From Candidatus Gastranaerophilales bacterium HUM_12 (GTDB taxonomy: Bacteria; Cyanobacteriota; Vampirovibrionia; Gastranaerophilales; Gastranaerophilaceae): 7,190 nucleotides of DNA. Position 1 is the first letter of the stretch; each line of letters starts with the position of its first letter. Positions 1 through 6,216 of the stretch are shown piece after piece. The notes beneath the pieces were generated by a model. It saw nothing but the letters and a program-made list of their open reading frames with translations. It had not been told where the DNA came from and did not search any database. The stretch lies in the NCBI GenBank assembly GCA_002102825.1, contig DABJ01000031.1, positions 7,176-14,365 of the forward strand, given 5' to 3'. A program made the position numbers and the translations under genes.

Positions 1-41
1 AAACTTTAACCCGCCTTTTAATCTAGAATATAATTTTTATA

Positions 42-1136
42 TTACTTTCTTCCTGTTTTGTTAAGTGTTTGAACATCATTTACTTTCATTGCGTAGTACG
101 GTGTCTTTTGTCCTTTTTCTGTCAAGAATAAAACAAAATTGTCCATAAAGTAGAAGTGACGTCCAAAATCTTCCGGAGTTAAAGATGTCATTCTAACCAT
201 CATTGCCGCTTCACTTTTTAATTTCACACCCTCATTATTCATTTTGAAATCAACAGTTTCAATTGTTTTGTCTATTACAAAATTAGTTCTTTTAATTTCT
301 TTATTTTCAAGTTCAGGGAAGCTTGTTTCTTGATATAAGTTAATTTCAGGAACAATTAGTTCATCTTTTTTTGCAAATTTTTTGCTTCCTTTGTATTGTG
401 CTGTTTTTGTTGTGATGTCTGCATAGTATTGATTGAATGTTACATCATCATTAGTTCTGTATAAGATAACTTCGTCTTTGTCTTTAGTTGCAAGTTTTAC
501 GGCGAAGTCCTCGCTATTGTTATAAAATAAAACTTTTACATTTTTATATAATTTTTTGTTGCTTTCGTCATTTATTCCAAAATAGTTAACAAGACCGGTA
601 TTATTACCGAATGGAGCTTGTGATAATTTGTCAAAAGCTTGCAAGAATTGGAAATCTTTTTTCAACATTGCATAGATGAATAATTTACCTTTTTGTTTTG
701 AAAAGTCAAATGAATCTAAGATGTCACTAGTTTCATTAAATTTCTCTTTAATTGCTTTTTCAATTTCTTTTTTTAGAGCCGGAGAAACTTCACCATATTT
801 TGTATAGTAAGATTTTTCGCTCAAATTAGATTTTTTGAAGGCTTGTTTATTTAATTCTTTTGCCATTTTAGGGGTTTCGTCCATGAATCTTACAGGTCCA
901 TAAACGATATTGTCCATCAATTCATTCCATACAAGTTGAAATGTTCCAACCCAAATCCTGTTTGGAGCTTTGCTTTTTTGATTCATTGTTGCAAGAATTT
1001 CAATCTCGGGAATATTTGCAGTTGCTTCTTCAACTACAGGAGTTGTTGCTGCTTTTTTCTCATGAGCAATCACATTTGGTGCAATTGTAGTTAATGCTGC
1101 AAATAAAATTGCAAGTGTAATGTAGAGTTTTTTCAT
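42..1136 (-). CDS. Exported protein of unknown function, faintly serpin-like C-terminus
   Basis: This 364-residue protein begins with a Sec signal peptide: Lys2-Lys3, a hydrophobic stretch at about 4-20, and a likely cleavage after Ala24 (V-I-A before His-Glu-Lys). A low-complexity Ala/Thr/Glu linker follows to about 45. The mature part starts with W-V-G-T-F-Q-L-V-W-N-E-L at 62-73, which looks like the conserved opening of a widespread uncharacterised exported family. Near the C-terminus, N-N-E-G-V-K-L-K-S-E-A-A at 300-311 followed by a hydrophobic F-x-F-x-D-N-F-V-L-F segment at 328-337 recalls the hinge and final strand of serpins; this is a loose resemblance, not an assignment. It is the last gene of the BlaI-like operon, starting 3 bases after the previous stop. 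A strong SD (AAGGAG, complement of 1147-1152) lies inside the upstream gene and fixes the ATG. No lipobox or membrane anchor is seen, so the product is probably periplasmic or secreted. Confidence 0.85.
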   Translation of the reverse strand: MKKLYITLAILFAALTTIAPNVIAHEKKAATTPVVEEATANIPEIEILATMNQKSKAPNRIWVGTFQLVWNELMDNIVYGPVRFMDETPKMAKELNKQAFKKSNLSEKSYYTKYGEVSPALKKEIEKAIKEKFNETSDILDSFDFSKQKGKLFIYAMLKKDFQFLQAFDKLSQAPFGNNTGLVNYFGINDESNKKLYKNVKVLFYNNSEDFAVKLATKDKDEVILYRTNDDVTFNQYYADITTKTAQYKGSKKFAKKDELIVPEINLYQETSFPELENKEIKRTNFVIDKTIETVDFKMNNEGVKLKSEAAMMVRMTSLTPEDFGRHFYFMDNFVLFLTEKGQKTPYYAMKVNDVQTLNKTGRK

Positions 1137-1139
1137 TAT

Positions 1140-1523
1140 TTATTTTCTCCTTTTCAATCCTATATTCAATGTTTTCCAAAAACTTTTGAAAAATCCTTGG
1201 GGAGTATTCTTATGCAATATCGGTGCTGAATCATAATATTTTTTGTAATTTGCAATGATATTTTCCGGTAAGTTTTCTCCACGCTCTAAAATATACGACA
1301 AAAATTCTATATAGTCATCTTGTTCTTCTTTATAGAGTCTATCTCTGTTGCGCAAATCTTCATCTGCTTCATAGTGAATAAGTGCATGATATGCAGCAAT
1401 CAGGCTTTCATCGTCTGTATCTTTGGGGTATAAGAGCAATGCATCTCGAACACAAAGCTCTCCAATTCTTACTCTTCTTAATAATTTGGATACAGCAATT
1501 CTATCGTTAATATTTTCTGTCAT
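1140..1523 (-). CDS. Small cytoplasmic protein of unknown function
   Basis: I do not recognise this 127-residue protein. It has no signal peptide or membrane segment and looks largely helical and charged. The N-terminal half holds V-S-K-L-L-R-R-V-R-I-G-E at 11-22 and a D-A-L-L-L-Y-P-K-D-T-D-D-E-S-L block; a very acidic stretch (H-Y-E-A-D-E-D-L) comes in the middle, and the C-terminus is basic, ending K-R-R-K. It sits between the BlaI-like repressor (4-base gap) and the exported protein gene (3-base gap), so the three are surely co-transcribed. No good SD precedes its ATG, so translation probably depends on coupling to termination of the repressor gene just upstream. Its place suggests it belongs to the repressor-controlled function, but what that is cannot be read from the sequence. 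Confidence 0.85.
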   Translation of the reverse strand: MTENINDRIAVSKLLRRVRIGELCVRDALLLYPKDTDDESLIAAYHALIHYEADEDLRNRDRLYKEEQDDYIEFLSYILERGENLPENIIANYKKYYDSAPILHKNTPQGFFKSFWKTLNIGLKRRK

Positions 1524-1527
1524 GGTT

Positions 1528-1872
1528 TTACTTTACAAGCATTTCAACCATTTCACGTTCTACAAAATGCATCATTTCTGCATAGTTGCCATCAAAGAAG
1601 TTATCAGTAAATTCTTTTAGCATATCTAATGCCATTTCTCTTTTATCCATTGTAGCTTTGTAGAAAAATTTCTTTCCAACTTTATATCTAACTAAAATAC
1701 TTTTGGAAACCAAGCGGTCCATTACTGTTTTGATTGTAGTGTATGCTCTTTCTATTCCGTTTTTAGACAATTCATCTACAATATCTTGAATAGAAATATC
1801 CATATCTTCATTGATTGAAGTTAAATTCCAGAATGTGTTCAAAATTTCAATTTCTAAAGATCCGCAAACCAT
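1528..1872 (-). CDS. BlaI/MecI/CopY-family transcriptional repressor
   Basis: The 114 residues match the BlaI/MecI (penicillinase repressor) family, dimeric winged-helix repressors that bind palindromic operators. The start S-L-E-I-E-I-L-N-T-F-W at 5-15 is the family's first helix. R-A-Y-T-T-I-K-T-V-M-D-R-L at 42-54 is the recognition helix, and V-R-Y-K-V-G-K-K-F-F-Y at 61-71 is the wing. The C-terminal dimerisation helices are present but slightly short (the family is usually about 120-130 aa). In MecI/BlaI the BlaR1-triggered cleavage falls at an Asn-Phe bond in a N-F-V-E-K-E stretch; here the matching position reads H-F-V-E-R-E (His102-Phe103), so that site is not conserved. No BlaR1/M56 sensor peptidase gene is visible nearby, so the inducing signal is unknown. 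It heads a three-gene operon and probably represses it. The SD AGGAGG (complement of 1878-1883) lies 5 bases before the ATG. Confidence 0.9.
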   Translation of the reverse strand: MVCGSLEIEILNTFWNLTSINEDMDISIQDIVDELSKNGIERAYTTIKTVMDRLVSKSILVRYKVGKKFFYKATMDKREMALDMLKEFTDNFFDGNYAEMMHFVEREMVEMLVK

Positions 1873-1904
1873 GTTTTCCTCCTGTATGACTATGTTTTAC
1901 TATA

Positions 1905-1932
1905 ATTGTAATATAAAACAAATTATTTACAA
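1905..1932 (-). promoter_or_regulatory. Possible promoter with overlapping dyad upstream of the BlaI-like gene
   Basis: On the minus strand, TTGTAA (1932-1927), 16 bases, then TACAAT (1910-1905) is a plausible sigma-70-type -35/-10 pair about 33 bases before the repressor ATG. The same bases contain a dyad: TTGTAA at 1906-1911 and TTACAA at 1927-1932 are inverted repeats with a 15-base gap. They carry the TGTA/TACA cores seen in BlaI/MecI operators, but the gap is wider than in the classical operator. A further TTACAA is at 1950-1955. Autoregulation is an inference. The region is very AT-rich, so chance matches are likely. Confidence 0.35.
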
Positions 1933-1972
1933 GTATTTAATTAAAATATTTACAAAAATTATATAAAAATAC

Positions 1973-3130
1973 TTAGAAATTCATATCCATAAAGTCTTCT
2001 TCTTTTTTGAAGTTCTTTTTGGTTGTTCTTAATTTTTCGTTTTTCTTTTTTACTTTTTCCGGCATTGTACGATATGCATTATCTAACGAAATTTTAGTAA
2101 TAACTTCATTTGTTTTTCGATCATAAAAAGTTAACCAGAATTTTCTGTTAATGTTATCAACAGCGAAGGATACATTCGCAATCAATTTATCTCCAGGTTT
2201 AATTTGTCTGAACATCAATTTTGTGTCGCCAAAAATTGATGGACTGAATTTCGCATTGTAATCATTAACTAGTGCCATATCAAAGCCGGAAAGAGTTTTG
2301 TCTGACATATTAGAAATAAGTACGGTTAACGTGATTGTGTTTGCTTCTCCAAACGGATCTTTTTCATGTTTAATTTCGTTTATGTTTATTGTTAGACCAT
2401 CGTATAAAACCTCTTCTTGTTTTAAGGCTTCTTCCTTATAAACAGGTAAATCAACTTTCGTATTTATTTTAACTTTAATTTCATCTCCAGGGGCGATTAG
2501 AACATGATTCCCTTTTCTGATTAATGCCATGCCAAGTCCTGCAACTCCTCCAATTGCTGCTCCCCCTGCAAGAGTATAACCTTGAGATGCAATAGCTGCT
2601 TCCAGTCCGAGCCAATTTAATGCTGCAAGTCCTCCAACCGCACCTCCGACTACAGTATAACCCAAGTCTTGAGCTGCAATTTTTGCTCCTGCTGCAATGG
2701 GGTGTAATTTCGTTGTCATTTTACCCTCAATTGGGATTTCTCTCCCATCTGGAGTTACAAGGTAGTCAAAAGATAAAGTCAGAGATGCTTCTTTGCCTAG
2801 TCTTTTGGGTTCTGTTGTGCTATCAAGTCTCCCGTGGGCAACAGTTCCTTTAGGAATAATTACCCCTTTATCTCCGTAAACATCAGATGTTACCTCTGCA
2901 AAAAATTCATCACCTTCTACAGAAATAGATGAATCTAAAACCTGCGATACTGTCATATTAATAATATCTTTTCGTTCTAGTGATTCAATTTTCCCAGTAA
3001 ATAAATCATCTTCTTTTTTTTGATAATTATCATTTTCTGTGACAGAACCCTTTAGAGGTTCTTCTGCATAGGCTAAAATATTTGAGCCAAGCATCATTAT
3101 TATTAATATAAAGCTCAGTATCTTTTTCAT
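1973..3130 (-). CDS. Exported VirB10/TrbI-like beta-domain protein with glycine-rich hydrophobic insert
   Basis: This 385-residue protein has a signal peptide (Lys2-Lys3, hydrophobic 4-20, likely cut after A-Y-A at 22). Residues 58-136 resemble the VirB10/TrbI C-terminal domain: L-D-S-S-I-S, then V-T-S-D-V-Y-G-D-K-G-V-I-I-P-K-G-T at 80-96, and L-V-T-P-D-G-R-E-I-P-I at 124-134. Residues 146-204 are hydrophobic and Gly/Ala-rich (V-V-G-G-A-V-G-G-L and A-G-G-A-A-I-G-G-V-A-G), as in a glycine zipper, and stand where VirB10 has its outer-membrane antenna helices. P-G-D-E-I-K-V-K-I at 214-222 and D-L-P-V at 227-230 match the closing strand. Residues 243-350 look like a DUF4352-type beta-sandwich (I-K-P-G-D at 310-314), and the tail is Lys-rich. 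It lacks VirB10's cytoplasmic part, inner-membrane anchor and proline-rich linker. No other type IV secretion gene is in view, so an envelope or pore role is only a hypothesis. Confidence 0.8.
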   Translation of the reverse strand: MKKILSFILIIMMLGSNILAYAEEPLKGSVTENDNYQKKEDDLFTGKIESLERKDIINMTVSQVLDSSISVEGDEFFAEVTSDVYGDKGVIIPKGTVAHGRLDSTTEPKRLGKEASLTLSFDYLVTPDGREIPIEGKMTTKLHPIAAGAKIAAQDLGYTVVGGAVGGLAALNWLGLEAAIASQGYTLAGGAAIGGVAGLGMALIRKGNHVLIAPGDEIKVKINTKVDLPVYKEEALKQEEVLYDGLTININEIKHEKDPFGEANTITLTVLISNMSDKTLSGFDMALVNDYNAKFSPSIFGDTKLMFRQIKPGDKLIANVSFAVDNINRKFWLTFYDRKTNEVITKISLDNAYRTMPEKVKKKNEKLRTTKKNFKKEEDFMDMNF

Positions 3131-3136
3131 AACTTT

Positions 3137-3165
3137 ATTATACTCATTTATTCAAGTTTATACAA
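3137..3165 (-). promoter_or_regulatory. Sigma-70-type promoter predicted to make a leaderless mRNA
   Basis: On the minus strand, TTGTAT (3165-3160), exactly 17 bases, then a perfect TATAAT (3142-3137). Only six bases (AAAGTT) separate the -10 box from the ATG at 3130, so the expected transcription start is the A of the start codon or within a base or two of it. No SD is present. The promoter lies in the 42-base gap after the GT2-like gene, so the downstream gene may also be reached by read-through. Confidence 0.55.
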
Positions 3166-3172
3166 ATAAAAA

Positions 3173-4738
3173 CTAATTTTTTTGTTCGTCAACTTCTTGA
3201 GCCATTTCTTCAATAAAGTTATTTACTTTTGCAGGCTCAAAACAAGAACAAGAATTCCAAATCAGTGTTGGACGAGGTTCACTAAGTCGCGGGCTTGGAT
3301 AATCATTGTGGCATCTCCCTTTTAGCATATTAGTCGAACCGTCAACACTAGATGTAAACATTGCACAACAACTACATATCTTTAAAATAAGTCCGTAATC
3401 TTCCATCTTTGATTTTAATTGTTGAAGAGCATCAATCATTCTAAGGTGAGATGCTGTTGTATATTTTTTGTTTTTGTAAATAAATCTGATTTTTGATAGT
3501 CCGTTTTCTGTTGAAATAAATTCCAGTTTACAATTTCTATCACCATGTTTTGTTTGAACTTGAACATCAATAGATAATTTATCTGTTTCTCTATCAGTAT
3601 TTGCACCAAGTTTATTTAGGGTATATCTGATTGGTGGAAAGTTCTTGACGATGTGGCAAATTGAATAAATCGGGTATAACAAAAGAACCATTGTTTCTTT
3701 TGAATTCAATTTGGCATTAACAAGACTTAAACCAAATACTGCAAGAGTTACCAAAGCACTGAATATTACAACATTACATTTTACTATGAATGGACACTGG
3801 TATGAATATGCAATAAGAAATGCGTAAGCTACAATAATCAACCAGCAGTTTGGATTTACCAAAGAACAAATATGTTCAATAAATGCGAAGTTAATTGTTT
3901 TTAAGTTTTTAAAATTATTTTTTAATAATTTAAATCTTTTTGTTAATCTTGGCTTTTTGAATGAACAATCTTGACCTAAAATGTAAGATTGAATATTTGG
4001 ATTATACACACATTTGTGACCAATTCTTGAAAGTAAAAGGCTGAATTCTAATTCTGAATTTATGTCTTTGAAATTGATTTGATCCGTTTCATCGAGAACA
4101 GATTTTTTTATGATGAATAATCCTGAATCAATGTTTGTAGCAAGTCCTAGCAAAGAACGAGCTTGCTTAAAGAAGTTCGCTTGATATTTTTTGTAAACGG
4201 CTTTAATTCTGTCGACAATATCAAGGTTTTCTCTATTGATATTGATTTCCCCTGTAACTGCATCAGCTTTTTTTAAAGCTACATTTGCAAGAGTTAAGAA
4301 GTTCGGTTCAATTTTTCTTGTTCCATCAATAAATACGTAAGCATCTATTGTTTCATCTTTTTTTAGTTCTTCTAATAACATTGAAACAGCTTCGTGTTTG
4401 CCAAGTGTTCCAACATCTTGAATATTCAAAACATGAACAAAATTATCTCTTTCAAATATTTTTTCAGAACCATCGTTGCAATCATCAAGTACTGCATAAA
4501 CTTTAAAGTTTGCGAGCGGGTAATCTTGCATTTTTAATTCTGATACAAGTTCTTCTAAACATTCTTTGTGATTGTGGCTATAAATTACAACCGCAAAATT
4601 ATGCTTGAAATCATCATACATAGAGTATTTTTTCTCAATTGTGAATGGTTTATCTTTCAAGTTCCTAATTGAAAGAATTAGCATATACAGTGTATAAATG
4701 ATTAAATATAAATAAATTAGAGATAATAAAAATTCCAT
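3173..4738 (-). CDS. Membrane-bound GT2-fold protein, degenerate catalytic motifs, Cys-rich C-terminus
   Basis: At 521 residues it has the layout of processive-type family 2 glycosyltransferases: one N-terminal membrane helix (about 3-23), a cytoplasmic GT-A domain (about 47-260) and two or three helices at about 297-364. The donor-site strand is clear (V-V-I-Y-S-H-N at 50-56, V-L-D-D-C-N-D-G-S at 83-91, G-T-L-G-K-H-E-A at 110-117). However, the usual D-x-D is I-D-G-T (137-140), the catalytic E-D is S-E (228-229), and no Q-x-x-R-W follows. Transferase activity is therefore doubtful; it may be a divergent enzyme or a non-catalytic relative. After the membrane part comes a mixed domain (about 388-450) and a cysteine cluster: C455, C457, C458, C476-H477, C497, C499. 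The spacing suggests a metal or Fe-S site, or disulfides. An SD, GAGGAA (complement of 4745-4750), lies 6 bases before the ATG, with its own promoter-like site upstream. The sugar and acceptor are unknown. Confidence 0.8.
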   Translation of the reverse strand: MEFLLSLIYLYLIIYTLYMLILSIRNLKDKPFTIEKKYSMYDDFKHNFAVVIYSHNHKECLEELVSELKMQDYPLANFKVYAVLDDCNDGSEKIFERDNFVHVLNIQDVGTLGKHEAVSMLLEELKKDETIDAYVFIDGTRKIEPNFLTLANVALKKADAVTGEININRENLDIVDRIKAVYKKYQANFFKQARSLLGLATNIDSGLFIIKKSVLDETDQINFKDINSELEFSLLLSRIGHKCVYNPNIQSYILGQDCSFKKPRLTKRFKLLKNNFKNLKTINFAFIEHICSLVNPNCWLIIVAYAFLIAYSYQCPFIVKCNVVIFSALVTLAVFGLSLVNAKLNSKETMVLLLYPIYSICHIVKNFPPIRYTLNKLGANTDRETDKLSIDVQVQTKHGDRNCKLEFISTENGLSKIRFIYKNKKYTTASHLRMIDALQQLKSKMEDYGLILKICSCCAMFTSSVDGSTNMLKGRCHNDYPSPRLSEPRPTLIWNSCSCFEPAKVNNFIEEMAQEVDEQKN

Positions 4739-4759
4739 AAAATGTTCCTCGTTTACTTA

Positions 4760-4788
4760 ATTTTAGTAAAAAGTTAAATAAATTTCAA
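4760..4788 (-). promoter_or_regulatory. Putative promoter of the GT2-like gene
   Basis: On the minus strand, TTGAAA (4788-4783), a 17-base spacer, then TAAAAT (4765-4760), five of six consensus bases in each box. Transcription would begin near 4753, just before the GAGGAA ribosome site at 4750-4745. The gene may therefore be expressed independently of tsaC, whose stop is 55 bases upstream and without a visible terminator between them. Confidence 0.45.
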
Positions 4789-4793
4789 ATGGT

Positions 4794-5378
4794 TTATATT
4801 TCGATTTTAATTTCACCTTGCCTAAAGATTCTCAATTCATTGCCCATAACTCCTGCAACTGTTGATTCCAAGCCTTTTGCGTGGTATCCGTAATCTTCTA
4901 TAATCAAATCGGCTAAACCTGTCATGTTTTCAAGAGCTTGTTCATAAGTTTTTGCTGACGGTTGATGAGAAAGGTTCGCACTTGTTGTTGCAAGTACATG
5001 CTCTGGAATGATTTCACAAATTTCTTGAAAAACCTTATTATCAGGAACTCGAATTCCGACAGTTGGCATATTTGATGTTATGTAGTTCGGAGTGTTTTCA
5101 TTCTTCTCTGTGACTATTGTCAATGCTCCAGGGAAATATTTTTTTATTAAAATTTGTCCAACTTTTGGAATTGGTTTGACATAGTTCAGTAGATTATAAA
5201 TATTATTAGACATTAATATTAGTGGTTTTTGAACTTCTCTTTTTTTTATGTCATAAATCTTTTTTACGGCTTGTTCGTTATTCGGTAGGCACCCCAATCC
5301 CCAAACTGTATCTGTCACGTACGCAATAACTCCGCCATTATTTAATACCTTTATAATCTCATCTTTATTCTTTAACAT
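4794..5378 (-). CDS. tsaC: Threonylcarbamoyl-AMP synthase (TsaC/Sua5/YrdC family)
   Basis: The enzyme makes L-threonylcarbamoyl-adenylate from threonine, bicarbonate and ATP, the first step of t6A37 synthesis in tRNAs that read ANN codons; it is cytoplasmic. With the start chosen here it is 194 residues, the usual size of a single YrdC domain, with no C-terminal Sua5 extension. Family motifs appear in order: T-D-T-V-W-G-L-G at 22-29, I-K-K-R then K-P-L at 44-53, F-P-G-A-L-T at 82-87, T-V-G-I-R-V-P-D at 106-113, T-T-S-A-N-L-S at 131-137, and E-S-T-V then R-Q-G-E at 171-189. The frame stays open for 36 more codons to an ATG at 5486. The start at 5378 is preferred because the SD GAGGAA sits just before it, an extended -10 lies inside the extra stretch, family homology begins here, and the extra residues overlap the promoter of the divergent gene. 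The final Gly of the common S-A-N-x-S-G motif is His138. Confidence 0.93.
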   Translation of the reverse strand: MLKNKDEIIKVLNNGGVIAYVTDTVWGLGCLPNNEQAVKKIYDIKKREVQKPLILMSNNIYNLLNYVKPIPKVGQILIKKYFPGALTIVTEKNENTPNYITSNMPTVGIRVPDNKVFQEICEIIPEHVLATTSANLSHQPSAKTYEQALENMTGLADLIIEDYGYHAKGLESTVAGVMGNELRIFRQGEIKIEI

Positions 5379-5381
5379 TTT

Positions 5382-5387
5382 TTCCTC
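5382..5387 (-). promoter_or_regulatory. Ribosome binding site that fixes the tsaC start
   Basis: The minus strand reads GAGGAA here, followed by a short A-run and the ATG at 5378-5376. No comparable SD stands before the in-frame ATGs at 5486 or 5483, or before the one at 5465, which supports the 194-residue protein. Confidence 0.75.
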
Positions 5388-5404
5388 ACTATTTTCTATA
5401 AGTA

Positions 5405-5413
5405 ATTCTAGCA
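5405..5413 (-). promoter_or_regulatory. Putative extended -10 promoter of tsaC
   Basis: The minus strand reads TGCTAGAAT, an extended -10 (TGn plus TAGAAT, one mismatch to TATAAT). No convincing -35 lies 16-18 bases upstream, which extended -10 promoters can tolerate. Transcription would start near 5398, giving a leader of about 20 bases that carries the GAGGAA site. Confidence 0.4.
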
Positions 5414-5464
5414 CGTAAAAATAAACTAATATGGGTAGAATGGTTGAATTTTGTACAAAAATCA

Positions 5465-5492
5465 TTGACTTTTTGCGAAACATCATTATTAT
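5465..5492 (+). promoter_or_regulatory. Putative promoter of the EF-hand gene
   Basis: TTGACT (5465-5470), a 16-base spacer and TATTAT (5487-5492) form a good sigma-70-type promoter. ATTATA one base further on gives an alternative -10 with a 17-base spacer. Transcription would start near 5500, leaving a leader of about 32 bases with the AAAGGA ribosome site at 5518-5523. It is back to back with the tsaC promoter. Confidence 0.5.
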
Positions 5493-5531
5493 AAAGATGA
5501 GGTAGAGTATATTAAAAAAAGGATTTATATT

Positions 5532-6098
5532 ATGTCACTAGGTTCAGGAACTTCAATTATTTCAAATATTTCTTCCGGGTTATCAAATACATATTCATAT
5601 TTAGCTTCTTTATACCCAGAAGATGGTGTTACATACAAAAATATTACAGCAGCAAGAAATGATACAACAAATTATCTCACGCTAAACCAATCATTTGCGT
5701 CGTATCTTCAAAATAATTTTTCAACTCTGGATAAAGACGGTGATGGCAAAATTAGTGCAAAAGAAATGACGAATCTGACTAATACTATATCTCGTTCAGG
5801 AGTTTCAAAAAGCGAATTATCACAACTTGCCGCAACCGGTGCTTATTCAAGTGATATGTTGAGTAAGATTTTAGAAAATTTTGACGATATTGATACAAAT
5901 CATGATGGAAGAATTACGAGTGCTGAGATTTCTAGTTATACATATTCTTGCAACAAACAAGAAATGGTAGATGAGGATAACTACAAAAAAGCAACAAATA
6001 TGTCATTGTTCTATGGAGATGACAATGCTTCCCAACCATCAACATATAGCATTTTGAGTTATAAATACAAGAATTTCAATAATTCTTCTTCATCATAA
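5532..6098 (+). CDS. Two-EF-hand calcium-binding-type protein
   Basis: This 188-residue protein carries two canonical 12-residue EF-hand loops: D-K-D-G-D-G-K-I-S-A-K-E at 67-78 and D-T-N-H-D-G-R-I-T-S-A-E at 121-132. Both have acidic or Asn ligands at positions 1, 3 and 5, Gly at 6, a hydrophobic residue at 8 and Glu at 12, so Ca2+ binding is likely. About 42 residues separate the loops, more than in a tight calmodulin-type pair. The N-terminus (M-S-L-G-S-G-T-S-I-I) is Ser/Gly-rich with no Sec signal peptide or membrane helix; the C-terminus is Asn/Ser/Tyr-rich and ends in four serines. It may be a cytoplasmic calcium sensor or buffer, or leave by a non-Sec route; nothing here decides. AAAGGA (5518-5523) lies 8 bases before the ATG. 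It is the only plus-strand gene in the window, divergent from tsaC and convergent with the pilin-like gene. Confidence 0.88.
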   Translation: MSLGSGTSIISNISSGLSNTYSYLASLYPEDGVTYKNITAARNDTTNYLTLNQSFASYLQNNFSTLDKDGDGKISAKEMTNLTNTISRSGVSKSELSQLAATGAYSSDMLSKILENFDDIDTNHDGRITSAEISSYTYSCNKQEMVDEDNYKKATNMSLFYGDDNASQPSTYSILSYKYKNFNNSSSS

Positions 6099-6128
6099 TA
6101 TAGACAATAATGTATTAAGGTTTTATAT

Positions 6129-6162
6129 CCTCCCTCTCTGGTTAGGGAGGGATTTGGGTGGG
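6129..6162 (+). repeat. Hairpin followed by G-quadruplex motif, copy 1
   Basis: CCTCCCT (6129-6135) pairs with AGGGAGG (6144-6150) around an 8-base loop. The right arm runs into GGGAGGGATTTGGGTGGG (6145-6162), four GGG tracts with loops of 1, 4 and 1 base, a canonical G-quadruplex motif on the plus strand. The hairpin and the quadruplex share bases and so exclude each other. Confidence 0.75.
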
Positions 6163-6216
6163 TAACAGTTATTAATTGTTATTCCGAATTCATTTTGGAA
6201 TTTCCTAAACTTTACT

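Noticed and set aside
1..41. Stretch after the first gene's stop as a terminator or a next gene's leader
   Set aside because: The minus strand has an A-rich GGCGGG stretch near the edge but no stem and no start codon before the window ends; nothing can be supported.
1423..1620. Plus-strand frame of 65 codons
   Set aside because: It lies across two well-supported minus-strand genes and has no recognisable protein features.
2620..2853. Plus-strand frame of 77 codons, Leu/Gln-rich
   Set aside because: It is antisense to the Gly/Ala-rich part of the VirB10-like gene; the composition is a by-product of that coding sequence.
4752..4770. TTTACT/AGTAAA inverted repeat between tsaC and the GT2-like gene as a terminator
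   Set aside because: A six-pair AT-rich stem with a 7-base loop and no T-run after it on the minus strand. It also overlaps the putative -10 of the next gene.
5379..5486. N-terminal 36-codon extension of TsaC
   Set aside because: It lies outside the family domain, overlaps promoters on both strands and has no SD before its ATGs.
6129..6150. GC-rich hairpin 30 bases after the EF-hand stop as an intrinsic terminator
   Set aside because: It is followed by G-rich sequence, not a T-run, on the plus strand.
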